Shown here: piece after piece, positions 8,974 through 17,612 of the stretch
How positions within the stretch are numbered: position 1 is the first letter of the stretch
How the letters are laid out: every line of letters begins with the position of its first letter
Assembly: GCF_024497955.1 (NCBI RefSeq)
Contig: NZ_JANHKP010000009.1
Span: 62,001 to 126,000, forward strand
Source of the DNA: Streptomyces sp. C10-9-1
GTDB lineage: Bacteria > Actinomycetota > Actinomycetes > Streptomycetales > Streptomycetaceae
Direction: 5' to 3'
Length of the DNA stretch: 64,000 nt
Made by a program: the position numbers and the translations under genes
The notes under the pieces: model-generated
What the model was told of the DNA's origin: nothing
Seen by the model: the letters and a program-made list of their open reading frames with translations, nothing else
Databases searched by the model: none

Positions 8974-10086
8974 TCAGATGCGGCGGCGGGCCTTGCGCGC
9001 CCGGCGGACCAGCGCCGCCGTGCCCAGCAGGGCGACGGTGGCACCGGCGGCGCCCGCGGCCGTGGCGTCCTTGCGGCCCAGGCGGCGGCCCGCGACCGTG
9101 TGCCGTCCCTCGACCTCCTCCAGGAGCGCGGCGAGCACCTCCTCGTTGGTCCACCGGGGCCGCCAGCCGGCGTCGTGCAGCCGGCTGACGCTGACCACCC
9201 ACGGATGCATCGTGTAGGCCAGGTCCCCGGCCGGGGAGGGGGTCAGGCCGATGCGGTGGAGGCGTGCGGCCGCCCCGAGCGCGACCGCCGAGGGGAGTTC
9301 CATGCGCCGGATGCCGCTGAGCTCCTCGACCTCCTCCTGTTCCAGCCAGCCGTCGCAGCCCACGGCCAGCTCGCCCTCCACACGCTCCAGCACGGCGTAC
9401 TCCAGCGCGGTGACCAGGTCCTCGACGTGGCAGAACTGCCAGGTGGGCCGGGAGCCGGCCACCACCAGCAGCCGGGGCGACTCGAAGTAGCGCGTCAGGG
9501 CGGTGTCGGTGCCTCCGACGAGCACGGCGGGACGCAGCACGGTGACGTTCAGACCGGGGTGGGCCCGCGGGGCGCGCCGCGCCAGCCGTTCGATCTCCAG
9601 CAGGTCGCCCACCCCGGTCGCCTCGGCGGTCGCCTTCAGCTCGGCGTCCTCCGACAGCGGCACGTCGTTGTCGTCGAGCGCCCCGTAGACCATGGCCGAG
9701 GTGCAGAGCACGACCCGGTGGACCCCGGCGGCCGCGGCGGCCGTCAGCACGGTCTGGGTGCCGCGCACGTTGTAGGCGGTGCGGGCCGCGGGATCGGACT
9801 CCAGGTCCAGGTCGAGGGCGAGGTGCACCACGACGTCGGCGCCGCGGAGCTTCTCCGCGATGGCCGGGTCGCGCACGTCGAGCACGTGCCAGTGGGCCTC
9901 CGGCACCTCGCCCCGGCGCTCGTCGATCGCGATGACCTTCTTGATCTCGTCCGAGGCCGCGAGGCGCCTCACGAGCAGGTCGCCGACGCCCGTCGCGGCA
10001 CCGGTGACCGCGACGACGGGACCGCGCCCCGGCGCCGGGGTTGAGTGGTTTCGCGCTGCGCGAACCTGCGGATCTGGGGAACTCAC
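8974..10086 (-). CDS. Atypical SDR/NAD(P)-binding epimerase-like protein
   Basis: A 370-residue protein with an N-terminal Rossmann fold (VAVTGAATGVGDLLVRRL) and the extended-SDR pattern of alternating strands ending in LNVTVLRPAVLVGG and FCHVEDL. The usual YxxxK catalytic pair is not obvious: the segment after the VYGALDDN strand reads GVGDLLEIERLARRA where Y...K is expected. A dehydrogenase activity is therefore uncertain and a binding role is possible. The last 40 residues form an Ala-rich hydrophobic segment ending in a very basic tail (RRARKARRRI), suggesting a C-terminal membrane anchor. The GTG start at 10086 has GGAG 7-10 bases upstream. It is divergent from the DUF2342 protease. Confidence 0.75.
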   Translation of the reverse strand: MSSPDPQVRAARNHSTPAPGRGPVVAVTGAATGVGDLLVRRLAASDEIKKVIAIDERRGEVPEAHWHVLDVRDPAIAEKLRGADVVVHLALDLDLESDPAARTAYNVRGTQTVLTAAAAAGVHRVVLCTSAMVYGALDDNDVPLSEDAELKATAEATGVGDLLEIERLARRAPRAHPGLNVTVLRPAVLVGGTDTALTRYFESPRLLVVAGSRPTWQFCHVEDLVTALEYAVLERVEGELAVGCDGWLEQEEVEELSGIRRMELPSAVALGAAARLHRIGLTPSPAGDLAYTMHPWVVSVSRLHDAGWRPRWTNEEVLAALLEEVEGRHTVAGRRLGRKDATAAGAAGATVALLGTAALVRRARKARRRI

Positions 10087-10301
10087 CAGGCGTCTCCAGC
10101 GGTTGTCTTCAGTACGCAAGCGAACGACGCATACGCACCAGGTGAGTGTCCATCCTGCCGCAGGCGGCCGGCCGGCGGGGCACCGAGGCCGCAAGCGGCC
10201 CGGCGCCGCAGCCGCCGGGGCGCCCGGCCGCTTAGGCTGGGTGGTGTTGTCGGGAGTCGCCGTCGGCTGGCAGCCGACGGCCCTACGAGCCGAGGAAACC
10301 C

Positions 10302-11795
10302 GTGAGTGACACCCCATTCGGATTCGGCCTTCCGCCGGAGGAGCCGGAGGACGGCGACGAGGGCAAGAAGAGGAATCCCGGAGGTGGCCAGGGCTCCGGA
10401 GGGTCCCCTGGCAACCCCTTCGGGTTCGGCATCGGCCAGGGCGGCGGGGACAATCCCTTCGCCGCCATGTTCGGCTCGCTGAACCCCAGCGACCTGGGCG
10501 CGGCCTTCCAGCAGCTCGGCCAGATGCTCAGCTTCGAGGGCGGCCCGGTGAACTGGGACATGGCCCGCCAGATCGCCCGGCAGACGGTCTCCCAGGGCAC
10601 GCCGAACGGCACCAAGGACGCGAGCGTCGGGCCCGTGGAGCGCACCGCCGTCGAGGAGGCCGTCCGCCTGGCCGACCTCTGGCTGGACGGCGTGACCTCC
10701 CTGCCCTCGGGCGCGGGCACCGCCGTGGCCTGGAGCCGTGCCGAGTGGGTCGAGGCGACCCTGCCCGCATGGCAGCAGCTGGTGGACCCGGTCGCGGAGC
10801 GTGTCGGCGCGGCCATGGGCGACGTCCTGCCGGAGGAGATGCAGGCCATGGCCGGGCCGCTGCTCGGCATGATGCGCTCCATGGGCGGGGCGATGTTCGG
10901 GCAGCAGATCGGGCAGGCCGTGGGCGTGCTCGCCGGTGAGGTCGTGGGCTCGACGGACATCGGCCTCCCCCTCGGCCCGGCCGGCAAGGCGGCCCTGCTC
11001 CCCCTGAACATCGAGGCGCTCGGCAAGGACCTCGGTGTGCCCCGGGACGAGGTCCGGCTCTACCTCGCGCTGCGCGAGGCGGCCCACCAGCGCCTCTTCG
11101 CCCATGTGCCGTGGCTGCGCTCGCACCTCTTCGGTGCCGTCGAGGGCTACGCCCGCGGCATCACGGTGGACACCGGCAAGCTGGAGGACGTGGTCGGGCA
11201 GTTCGACCCCACCCACCCCGAGCAGCTGCAGGAGGCCCTTCAGCAGGGCATGTTCCAGCCGGAGGACACCCCGCAGCAGAAGGCCGCGCTCGCCCGGCTG
11301 GAGACCGCGCTCGCGCTGGTCGAGGGGTGGGTCGACGCGGTGGTCCACGCCGCGGCCGCCTCGCGCCTGTCCTCCGCCGGCGCGCTGCGCGAGACGCTGC
11401 GCAGGCGCCGTGCCTCCGGGGGCCCGGCGGAGCAGACCTTCGCCACGCTGATCGGCCTCCAGCTGCGGCCCCGCAGGCTCCGGGACGCCTCCCGGCTCTG
11501 GGCCTCGCTCACCGACGCGCGCGGTGTCGACGGGCGGGACGCCCTCTGGGAGCACCCGGACATGCTGCCCACGGCGACCGACCTGGACGACCCGGACGGC
11601 TTCGTCCACCGCGAGCAGCTGGACTTCTCGGAGCTCGACAAGATGCTCGGCGAGGCGGCGGGCGGGCGCGGTCCCCAGGAACGCCCGGCCCCCGAGGCGG
11701 GCACCGGTAAGGGACCGGCGGGGGAGGACCGCGGCGCCCCCGGGGACGGCGGCGACAAGGACGGCGGGACGGACGCGGACGGCAGGGGCGAGTGA
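10302..11795 (+). CDS. Zinc-dependent metalloprotease, DUF2342 (zincin_2) family
   Basis: A 497-residue protein. The first 60 residues are Gly/Pro/Asp-rich with repeated NPFGFG-type motifs; the rest is a mostly helical domain. The zincin-like helix LREAAHQRLFAHVPWLRSHL lies near residue 260, in place of a classical HExxH. This family is annotated in actinobacteria as zinc-dependent metalloprotease or coenzyme-F420-associated; activity is inferred from family only. The GTG start has GAGGAAA 7 bases upstream. Its stop overlaps the start of the Nudix gene by 4 bases (GTGA), so the two are translationally coupled. The C-terminal 60 residues are Gly/Asp-rich and look disordered. Confidence 0.85.
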   Translation: MSDTPFGFGLPPEEPEDGDEGKKRNPGGGQGSGGSPGNPFGFGIGQGGGDNPFAAMFGSLNPSDLGAAFQQLGQMLSFEGGPVNWDMARQIARQTVSQGTPNGTKDASVGPVERTAVEEAVRLADLWLDGVTSLPSGAGTAVAWSRAEWVEATLPAWQQLVDPVAERVGAAMGDVLPEEMQAMAGPLLGMMRSMGGAMFGQQIGQAVGVLAGEVVGSTDIGLPLGPAGKAALLPLNIEALGKDLGVPRDEVRLYLALREAAHQRLFAHVPWLRSHLFGAVEGYARGITVDTGKLEDVVGQFDPTHPEQLQEALQQGMFQPEDTPQQKAALARLETALALVEGWVDAVVHAAAASRLSSAGALRETLRRRRASGGPAEQTFATLIGLQLRPRRLRDASRLWASLTDARGVDGRDALWEHPDMLPTATDLDDPDGFVHREQLDFSELDKMLGEAAGGRGPQERPAPEAGTGKGPAGEDRGAPGDGGDKDGGTDADGRGE

Positions 11796-12325
11796 GCCTC
11801 CACGAGGACGCGGCCCTGGTCCTGAAGGAGTACCGGGGCCCCGACGAGGAACAGGCCGCGCTGCGCCTGGCCTACCTCGACCACCTGGCGGAGCACGCCG
11901 GCGGCATGTGGAAGTCCTGCGACGCGGGGCATCTCACGGCCAGCGCGCTGGTGGTCGACCCGGCGCGCGGGCGGGTCCTGCTGACCCTGCACCGCAAGCT
12001 CGGCATGTGGCTGCAGATGGGCGGGCACTGCGAGCCGGACGACCGGACGCTGGCCGCGGCGGCGCTGCGCGAGGCGAGGGAGGAGTCGGGCATCGACGAA
12101 CTCAGCCTGCTGCCGGGCGGCCCCGTCACGCTGGACCGGCACCCCGTCCCGGCACCGTGCCACCGCCACCTGGACGTGCAGTACGCGGCCGTGGCTCCGG
12201 CCGGGGCGACGGCCGCCCTCAGCGAGGAGTCCCTGGACCTGCGCTGGTTCCCCTACGAGGAGGTCGCCTCCGTGGCCGACGCCTCGGTCGTCCGGCTCCT
12301 GGCCCGCACCCGGGCGCTGCTGTAG
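11792..12325 (+). CDS. Nudix hydrolase
   Basis: A 177-residue cytoplasmic hydrolase of nucleoside-diphosphate-X compounds. The Nudix box is at about residues 77-99: GGHCEPDDRT followed by AAALREAREESGI. The core REAREE is intact, while the first conserved Glu position reads Asp, which could lower or shift metal use. It starts in a GTGA overlap with the DUF2342 gene, so translation is coupled. The substrate cannot be deduced. It is convergent with the AIM24 operon, and a strong hairpin lies between. Confidence 0.88.
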   Translation: MSLHEDAALVLKEYRGPDEEQAALRLAYLDHLAEHAGGMWKSCDAGHLTASALVVDPARGRVLLTLHRKLGMWLQMGGHCEPDDRTLAAAALREAREESGIDELSLLPGGPVTLDRHPVPAPCHRHLDVQYAAVAPAGATAALSEESLDLRWFPYEEVASVADASVVRLLARTRALL

Positions 12326-12353
12326 GGCGGGCCCGCACCCGGGCCTCGCGCCG

Positions 12354-12396
12354 GGCCGGCCCGGGCGCCCGCCGCGCGCGGGTGCCCGGGCCGGCC
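12354..12396. terminator. Bidirectional terminator between Nudix and AIM24 genes
   Basis: A 19-bp inverted repeat with one wobble pair and a 5-nt loop sits in the 74-bp convergent gap, suited to end transcription from both sides. Confidence 0.65.
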
Positions 12397-12399
12397 GCG

Positions 12400-13155
12400 T
12401 CAGCTCCAGACGTTGTTGCGGTTCTGCCCCTGGGCGCCGTGCTGGCCCACTCCGTACTGCGCCCGCAGCCCGGAGCCGAGGTCGGCGTGCTGCGGGGGCA
12501 TGACCTCGCTCGGCTGCACCAGGGCGAAGCCCTGGCCGAGGAAGCTGAGCTCCCAGCCCTCCCCCGTGCTGCCCCGGCGGCGGCGCACGCGCGAGGAGTG
12601 CGTCTGGGCCTGCATCTGCACCCGCAGTCCGGAGGACCAGGCCACGACCGCGTCGGCGTCGGCGTTGACGTACGTGTCCGGGGTGACCCGCATCATCAGG
12701 GGCTGCCCGGAGGTCATCAGCGCGACGCGGCCGCGCCCGGAGATGTTGAGCTGGTACTTGCCGGAACCGGAGATCCCGTACTGGCTGTCCACCGCGATCA
12801 CCTCGGTGTGCAGACCGGAGTCCAGGGCCAGCACGTAGGCACTGTCCACGGTGATGCCCTCGGAGTCCACGTCGACGAGGTGGATGTGCTGCGCGAGGTT
12901 GGCGAGGTAGACGGTGCCCTGGCCCGAGCAGCGCATCAGGTCCAGTCCCTCGCCCGTGTGGGCCCGGGCCCGGCGCTGGCCGCTGCTCTGGTACTCGCCG
13001 TCGAAGTCGACGAGCCCCTGGTAGGCCACCATGGCGCCCTTACGGGCGAGGACGTCCTCGTGCCCGCTGAGCGCGACCCGCAGCAGCTGCGGGTTCTGCA
13101 CGACGTACCGCTCCTGGGACTGCTGCTCGGCATGGCCGAAAAGCGAACTCTGCAT
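12400..13155 (-). CDS. AIM24 family protein (third gene of operon)
   Basis: A 251-residue all-beta AIM24-type protein: QLLRVALSGHEDVLARKGAMVAYQG near residue 22, the LMRCSGQGTVYLAN repeat near residue 73 and VVAWSSGLRVQMQ near residue 170 are the family landmarks. The last 25 residues are Gln/Gly/Asn-rich. AIM24 (TIGR00266) proteins form double-beta-helix folds; the bacterial function is unknown, with membrane or stress roles proposed. It follows the second AIM24 gene by 18 bases and is the last gene of a three-member operon. Compared with the middle gene it has a longer loop (SSRVRRRRGSTGEG) before the last strands. Confidence 0.85.
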   Translation of the reverse strand: MQSSLFGHAEQQSQERYVVQNPQLLRVALSGHEDVLARKGAMVAYQGLVDFDGEYQSSGQRRARAHTGEGLDLMRCSGQGTVYLANLAQHIHLVDVDSEGITVDSAYVLALDSGLHTEVIAVDSQYGISGSGKYQLNISGRGRVALMTSGQPLMMRVTPDTYVNADADAVVAWSSGLRVQMQAQTHSSRVRRRRGSTGEGWELSFLGQGFALVQPSEVMPPQHADLGSGLRAQYGVGQHGAQGQNRNNVWS

Positions 13156-13173
13156 GATCTGTCCCGCTCCCCC

Positions 13174-13854
13174 TCAGCCCCGGATCCGGAGGCGGTCGGT
13201 GCTGTCCTCGCTCGGCTGGACCACGACGATCCCCTCGCCGGAGAACGCCATCTGGTAGGCCTCGCCGCTCCCCCGCCCGATGAGGGAGGACGCCTTGAAG
13301 CTGCGCTTGCCCTTGACCTTGAGGTTGGGCGACCAGGCGACGAGCGCGTCCGGGTCGACGTAGGTCTCGTCCTCGCCTCGTCCGCAGTCGACCACGATCG
13401 GTGTCCCGCGCGAGGTGAGGGCCACCCAGCCGGTGCCGCCGATGGTGACGTTCCACAGGCCCTGCCCCGCGAACTTGGCCAGCCCCTTGACCTTCTCCAC
13501 CCCCCACTGGAGGTGGGCGTCGAAGGCCAGCACGTTGCTGCCGTTGACCGACAGGGAGTCGTTGTCGAGGTTGATCACGACGACGTCCGCGCCGTAGTCG
13601 GCGAGGTACAGCAGGCCGTCGCCCGAGCACCTCATCAGGGGCGTGCCCTCACCGGTGAGCCACTGGGCCGCGATCTGCCGTACGGCGCTCGGGTTGGGCT
13701 CGTACTGCACGAAACCCTCGTAGGCGACCATCGAGCCCGTGCGGGCGTACAGGTCCTGGCCGCCGGCCATGGCCACCTTGAGCATGGCCGGGCCGTGGTT
13801 CTCCATCCGGGCCGCGACGGGCGTCGGGGCGTAGCCCGCGAGTTGCTGGTTCAT
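13174..13854 (-). CDS. AIM24 family protein (second gene of operon)
   Basis: A 226-residue AIM24 paralog with landmarks MLKVAMAGGQDLYARTGSMV, LMRCSGDGLLYLADYG and LVAWSPNLKVKGKRS. It is clearly a diverged duplicate of the flanking genes: the order of motifs is the same, but the loops differ. It lies 13 bases after the TerD-AIM24 fusion gene and 18 bases before the third gene, so one transcript is likely. No enzyme motif is visible; a scaffold or binding role is inferred. Confidence 0.85.
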   Translation of the reverse strand: MNQQLAGYAPTPVAARMENHGPAMLKVAMAGGQDLYARTGSMVAYEGFVQYEPNPSAVRQIAAQWLTGEGTPLMRCSGDGLLYLADYGADVVVINLDNDSLSVNGSNVLAFDAHLQWGVEKVKGLAKFAGQGLWNVTIGGTGWVALTSRGTPIVVDCGRGEDETYVDPDALVAWSPNLKVKGKRSFKASSLIGRGSGEAYQMAFSGEGIVVVQPSEDSTDRLRIRG

Positions 13855-13867
13855 TCTCCGGGCTCCC

Positions 13868-15418
13868 TCAGACCTCGTAGGGCTGGACGACGATGAAGTT
13901 TCCGGGAGCTCCCCGGAACTGGAGGTTCACGGTCTCCCCGCTGTGGCCGGGGTAGGCGTTGCGGCGCAGCCGGACCTGGCTGGAGAGGATCACCTGGGAG
14001 GCCGCCGACCAGGCGACGATCGCGTTCGAGTCGGCGAAGGTGGTCGGCGTCACCGGCAGGACGACGGGCACGCCGCGGGTCTTGACGACGACGGTGCCGG
14101 TGCCGTGGAACATCATGGTGAACAGCGCACCGCCCGGGATGCCGTGCCCCTCGATCCGGCGGACCTCGTGCTGGAGCGTCTCGTCGAAGGCGAGGACGTT
14201 CTCGGCGGAGACGCAGATCCCGTCGCCCTGGAGCTCGACGGCGTGCAGATGGGCCGCCTCCTCCGCGAAGAAGACCTGGCCGCGGCCGGTGCAGCGCATC
14301 AGCTGCATCTCCTGGCCGGTGGCGTTGCCGACGACGCGGCCGGAGAACCCGGCACCCCGGTAGCCGAAGTCCACCTTGCCCTGGTACATCACCATGCTGC
14401 CCTGGCGTGCGAGCACCGGTGTGCCGCCGACGGTGAGGTCGGCCCTCATCAGCTGCTGGTTCTGCGACGTCCAGCGCTGCCCGGTGGGCGCCTCACGGTA
14501 GGCCTGGAGTGCCGCCTGCAGGCCGGGGCCGGCCTGGGGGGTGCCCTGCGGCACCCCTGCGGGCGGGGCGCCGGGCGGCGGCCCGGGAGGCGGGGTCTGG
14601 CCGGGCACCTGGCCGAACGGCGGCTGGGCCGGCTGCCCGTAGGGGGCCGGTGCCGGGGCGGGCGGCGGGACGGTGCCGGGCGCCAGGGGGGCCGCCATGG
14701 TGGGGGCGCTGTGCACCGGGGCCGCGACCGCGGGCTGCGGGGGCCCGGGGGGAGCGCCGAAGGACGGGGCGGGAGGCTGCGGGGCCTGCGGCACGTGGGG
14801 TGCCTGGGGGGCACCGAAGCCCGGCGCCGGACCCGCGGGCGGGGCGAAGGCCGGGGGCGCGGCGGAACCCGGCTGCGGCGCGGGCTCCTCCTCGGCGACC
14901 TCGCCGCCGAAGTTCTTGAGCAGCGCGTCGAGGCCCCCGTCGAAGCCCTGGCCCACGGCGGCGAAGCGCCATACGTCCTTGCGGTAGAAGTCGCCGAGCA
15001 TCACCGCGCGCTCGGTGCTGAACTCCGAGCCGGTGAAGGCGTAGCGGACGACCTCCTCTCCGCCCGCGACGATGCGGAGGTAGCCGGGGCCGATCTGCGA
15101 CATCTGCCCCGCGCCGTCCACGGTGGCGGTGAAGGAGAGCTTGTGGATGTGCTCCGGGATGCGGTCGAGCGTGACGCGGAACGACTCGGTGTCGCCGGCC
15201 TGTGCGCCGAGCAGCTGAACGGATTCCTCGGGCGTCTTCGGCTGGTTGAAGAAGACGAAGTACCGGTCGTCGGAGAGCTGCTCGTCGGCGTCCAGACCGA
15301 AGCAGCTGATGTCGAATGTCAGACCGGGAGCGGCGATCTGGACGCCGACGTACAGATCCGTTCCCGGAGTGAGATCACTGAGCTTGGCCTTGTGGCCGCG
15401 TTGGAATTCCCTGGCCAT
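13868..15418 (-). CDS. TerD-AIM24 fusion protein
   Basis: A 516-residue protein with two domains. Residues 1-180 are a TerD/TerZ-type domain (LTFDISCFGLDADEQLSDD, then FVFFNQPKTPEESV), a calcium-binding fold of the tellurite/stress-resistance system. Residues 185-290 are a Pro/Ala/Gly-rich flexible linker. Residues 305-516 are an AIM24 domain with LMRADLTVGGTPVLARQGSM, LMRCTGRGQVFFAE and AIVAWSAASQVILS. The start MAREFQRG at 15418 is usual for TerD proteins; an upstream GTG (15448) has no better SD. It leads an operon with two stand-alone AIM24 genes. The fusion suggests all three products work in one Ter-linked envelope or metal stress complex (inference). Confidence 0.88.
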   Translation of the reverse strand: MAREFQRGHKAKLSDLTPGTDLYVGVQIAAPGLTFDISCFGLDADEQLSDDRYFVFFNQPKTPEESVQLLGAQAGDTESFRVTLDRIPEHIHKLSFTATVDGAGQMSQIGPGYLRIVAGGEEVVRYAFTGSEFSTERAVMLGDFYRKDVWRFAAVGQGFDGGLDALLKNFGGEVAEEEPAPQPGSAAPPAFAPPAGPAPGFGAPQAPHVPQAPQPPAPSFGAPPGPPQPAVAAPVHSAPTMAAPLAPGTVPPPAPAPAPYGQPAQPPFGQVPGQTPPPGPPPGAPPAGVPQGTPQAGPGLQAALQAYREAPTGQRWTSQNQQLMRADLTVGGTPVLARQGSMVMYQGKVDFGYRGAGFSGRVVGNATGQEMQLMRCTGRGQVFFAEEAAHLHAVELQGDGICVSAENVLAFDETLQHEVRRIEGHGIPGGALFTMMFHGTGTVVVKTRGVPVVLPVTPTTFADSNAIVAWSAASQVILSSQVRLRRNAYPGHSGETVNLQFRGAPGNFIVVQPYEV

Positions 15419-15575
15419 GCGTGACGACCGTCCCCCATCCCGAGACAATGAATGCGTCGCGCCAGGCTATCCGCTGGCGGCGAGATCGAGCCAAGCCGGT
15501 ACGCATTCGGTACACAGCTGCCACGGCTGCCGCACAGAAGGGGCTGCTCCCCGGGGCCGGAGGCCGCGGGGGTGC

Positions 15576-16205
15576 TCAGTCGACGGGCGGCTCCGGGCCG
15601 CGCGGGAGGCGTCCGGCGGCGGCGACGCCCTCCAGGTAGCCGCGGGCGCGCTCGGTGCGCGGGTACGCCTCCAGCAGCTTCCAGAAGCGGGGCCCGTGGC
15701 CGGGCACGAGCAGATGGGCCAGTTCGTGGAGCAGGACGTAGTCGAGGACGTACTCGGGCATGCCCTGGAGACGGTGGGACAGCCGGATGCTGCCCTCGGC
15801 GGGGGTGCAGGACCCCCAGCGCGCGTTCTGGTTGGTGACCCACCGCACCGACGTGGGCCTCGCCCGCCCCTGGTAGTACTGCCGGGAGAGCCGCTCGGCC
15901 CGCTCGGCCAGGTCGGTGTCGCCGAGCGCCCGGCGGCTCTCCTGGGCTTCGAGCTTCTTCAGCATGACGCCGACCCAGCGCTCCTCCTCGGCCTCGGACA
16001 TCCGGGCCGGGATCAGGACGACGGTCCGGTCGCCCTCGCGGTAGGCGGAGACCGTGCGGCTGCGGCGGCTGCTGCGCCGGACCTCCACGCGGCCCTCGGC
16101 GACCGCGGCGCGGGCGGGACCGCTCGCATCGGCGCGGCGCCGCTTCCCCGCGCCGCGGGCAGGGGGCTGCCCCGTGGCGGTGCGGGGGGACGGATCGACG
16201 GGCAC
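15576..16205 (-). CDS. YgjP/DUF45-type metallopeptidase (M48-like)
   Basis: A 209-residue protein. The first 45 residues are basic and disordered; the rest is a YgjP-like zinc peptidase domain with LLHELAHLLVPGHGPRFW, where HELAH is the HExxH zinc motif and the following His is the third ligand. The family signature RWGSC precedes it by about 35 residues. It is a soluble protease-like protein of unknown substrate; YgjP relatives often occur near restriction or stress genes, but none is seen here. A GTG start at 16205 fits the upstream spacing. It is divergent from the ThiF-like gene, with a 207-bp region between. Confidence 0.85.
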   Translation of the reverse strand: MPVDPSPRTATGQPPARGAGKRRRADASGPARAAVAEGRVEVRRSSRRSRTVSAYREGDRTVVLIPARMSEAEEERWVGVMLKKLEAQESRRALGDTDLAERAERLSRQYYQGRARPTSVRWVTNQNARWGSCTPAEGSIRLSHRLQGMPEYVLDYVLLHELAHLLVPGHGPRFWKLLEAYPRTERARGYLEGVAAAGRLPRGPEPPVD

Positions 16206-16412
16206 GCCCCGACGTTACCCGCTGCCCGCACCGGACGTCCCGACCGCGGCACGGTTCCGCGCGGTCCACTCCACCGCGGCGGGAATAGAACGACTAATCC
16301 CCCGGCCTGTGGACAACTTTCCCCGCCGCCTCGCCGGAAGCGGGATTCTGTGGAGGCCGACCGCACCAATCCGGCGGTCGGCGACGGATTTCCACGGGGA
16401 ACGGGGACCGAT

Positions 16413-17549
16413 ATGCATCCCATGCTGAAACCGGCGCTGCGGCGGGCGTGGCGGGACCGCCAGTCGGTCCAGTTCGGAGTGACCCCCGAACGGGCTGTCA
16501 CCGTAGGGCCGTTGGACACCGTCACCGGATCGCTCGTCGAACTCCTCGACGGCACCCGCGGGCTGGATCTGCTCCGGGCCGAGGCGCGGGCGGCAGGTCT
16601 TCCGGAGGGCCGGGTCGACGCCCTGGTCCGCCGGCTGGCGGAGGCGGGGCTGCTCGACGACACGGAGGCGGCGAGCGCCTCGGCCGCACTGCGCGAACGT
16701 CCCGCGCTGCGCGAACGCCTCCGCCCCGACCTGGCCTCCTTGTCGATGGTCCATCCCGAGCCGGGCGCGGCCTTCGCCCGCCTCGCGGCACGGCGGGCCA
16801 CCCGGGTGGCGGTCCGGGGTGCGGGCCGGGTCGGTGCGACCGTGGCCGCCTGCCTGTCCGCAGCCGGGATCGGCACGGTCGACGTCCATGACGGCGGGGT
16901 GGCCGAGCCCGGGGACGCGGCGCCCGGCGGGCTGCCGGCGTCCGAGGCCGGGGAGCGGCGGGACGCGGCCGCCCGGCGACTGGTGCGCGCACAGGCACCG
17001 GACCGGCCTCCCCGGGCGGGCGGAGGCGGGCGGGGTGCCGCACGGGATCCGGGGCTGGCCTTGGTGGTGGTGGCGCCGCGCGACGGCCTCGGGGCCTACG
17101 CGCCGGATCCGCGCATGGCGCAGGACTGGATCGGCGCAGGGGTCCCCCACCTGTACACGGGTGTGGTCGAGGCCACCGGAGTGGTGGGGCCGCTGGTGCT
17201 GCCGGGTGCCACTCCCTGCGCGGAGTGCCAGGAGCGCGCCCGGGCCGAGCGGGATCCGGCGCGCTCCATGCTGCTCGCGCAGTGGCGCTCCGGGCGGCGG
17301 AGGTCCGTGCCCGCCGCCTGCGACGTCGCACTGGCGACGGCGGTCGCCGGGCTGGCCGCCGCCCATGCGCTGGCCTTCCTGGACGGCGGCCTCCCGGAGA
17401 GCGGCGGCGCCCGCTGGGAGGTGTCGCTGCCGGGGCTGCGCTGGCACTCCGAGAGGCTCGCGGCCCACCCCGAGTGCCCCTGCGGAGCGGCACGGGGCGG
17501 CCACGGGGGTGACGGCGGCGGCGCCGCTCACGAGAGAATGCACGCGTGA
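16413..17549 (+). CDS. ThiF/E1-like TOMM-cyclodehydratase-type protein
   Basis: A 378-residue protein. Residues 1-110 fit a peptide-binding winged-helix (RRE-like) segment. From about residue 130 there is a degenerate E1-like Rossmann core (VAVRGAGRVGATVAACLSAA). Two cysteine pairs, PCAEC near residue 269 and ECPCG near residue 358, form the zinc tetrad typical of TOMM ocin-ThiF proteins. The E1 ATP-binding Arg/Asp motifs after the glycine loop are not evident, so it probably binds substrate rather than adenylating it. No YcaO, precursor peptide or dehydrogenase gene was found within the window. SD GGGGA precedes the ATG. The ABC1 kinase gene follows 63 bases later on the same strand. Confidence 0.78.
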   Translation: MHPMLKPALRRAWRDRQSVQFGVTPERAVTVGPLDTVTGSLVELLDGTRGLDLLRAEARAAGLPEGRVDALVRRLAEAGLLDDTEAASASAALRERPALRERLRPDLASLSMVHPEPGAAFARLAARRATRVAVRGAGRVGATVAACLSAAGIGTVDVHDGGVAEPGDAAPGGLPASEAGERRDAAARRLVRAQAPDRPPRAGGGGRGAARDPGLALVVVAPRDGLGAYAPDPRMAQDWIGAGVPHLYTGVVEATGVVGPLVLPGATPCAECQERARAERDPARSMLLAQWRSGRRRSVPAACDVALATAVAGLAAAHALAFLDGGLPESGGARWEVSLPGLRWHSERLAAHPECPCGAARGGHGGDGGGAAHERMHA

Positions 17550-17612
17550 CCGCCGCCAACGGAGCTGCTCCGTGCGGCACATACGACAGCCGACTGGGTT
17601 TTGGAGGGGTGC

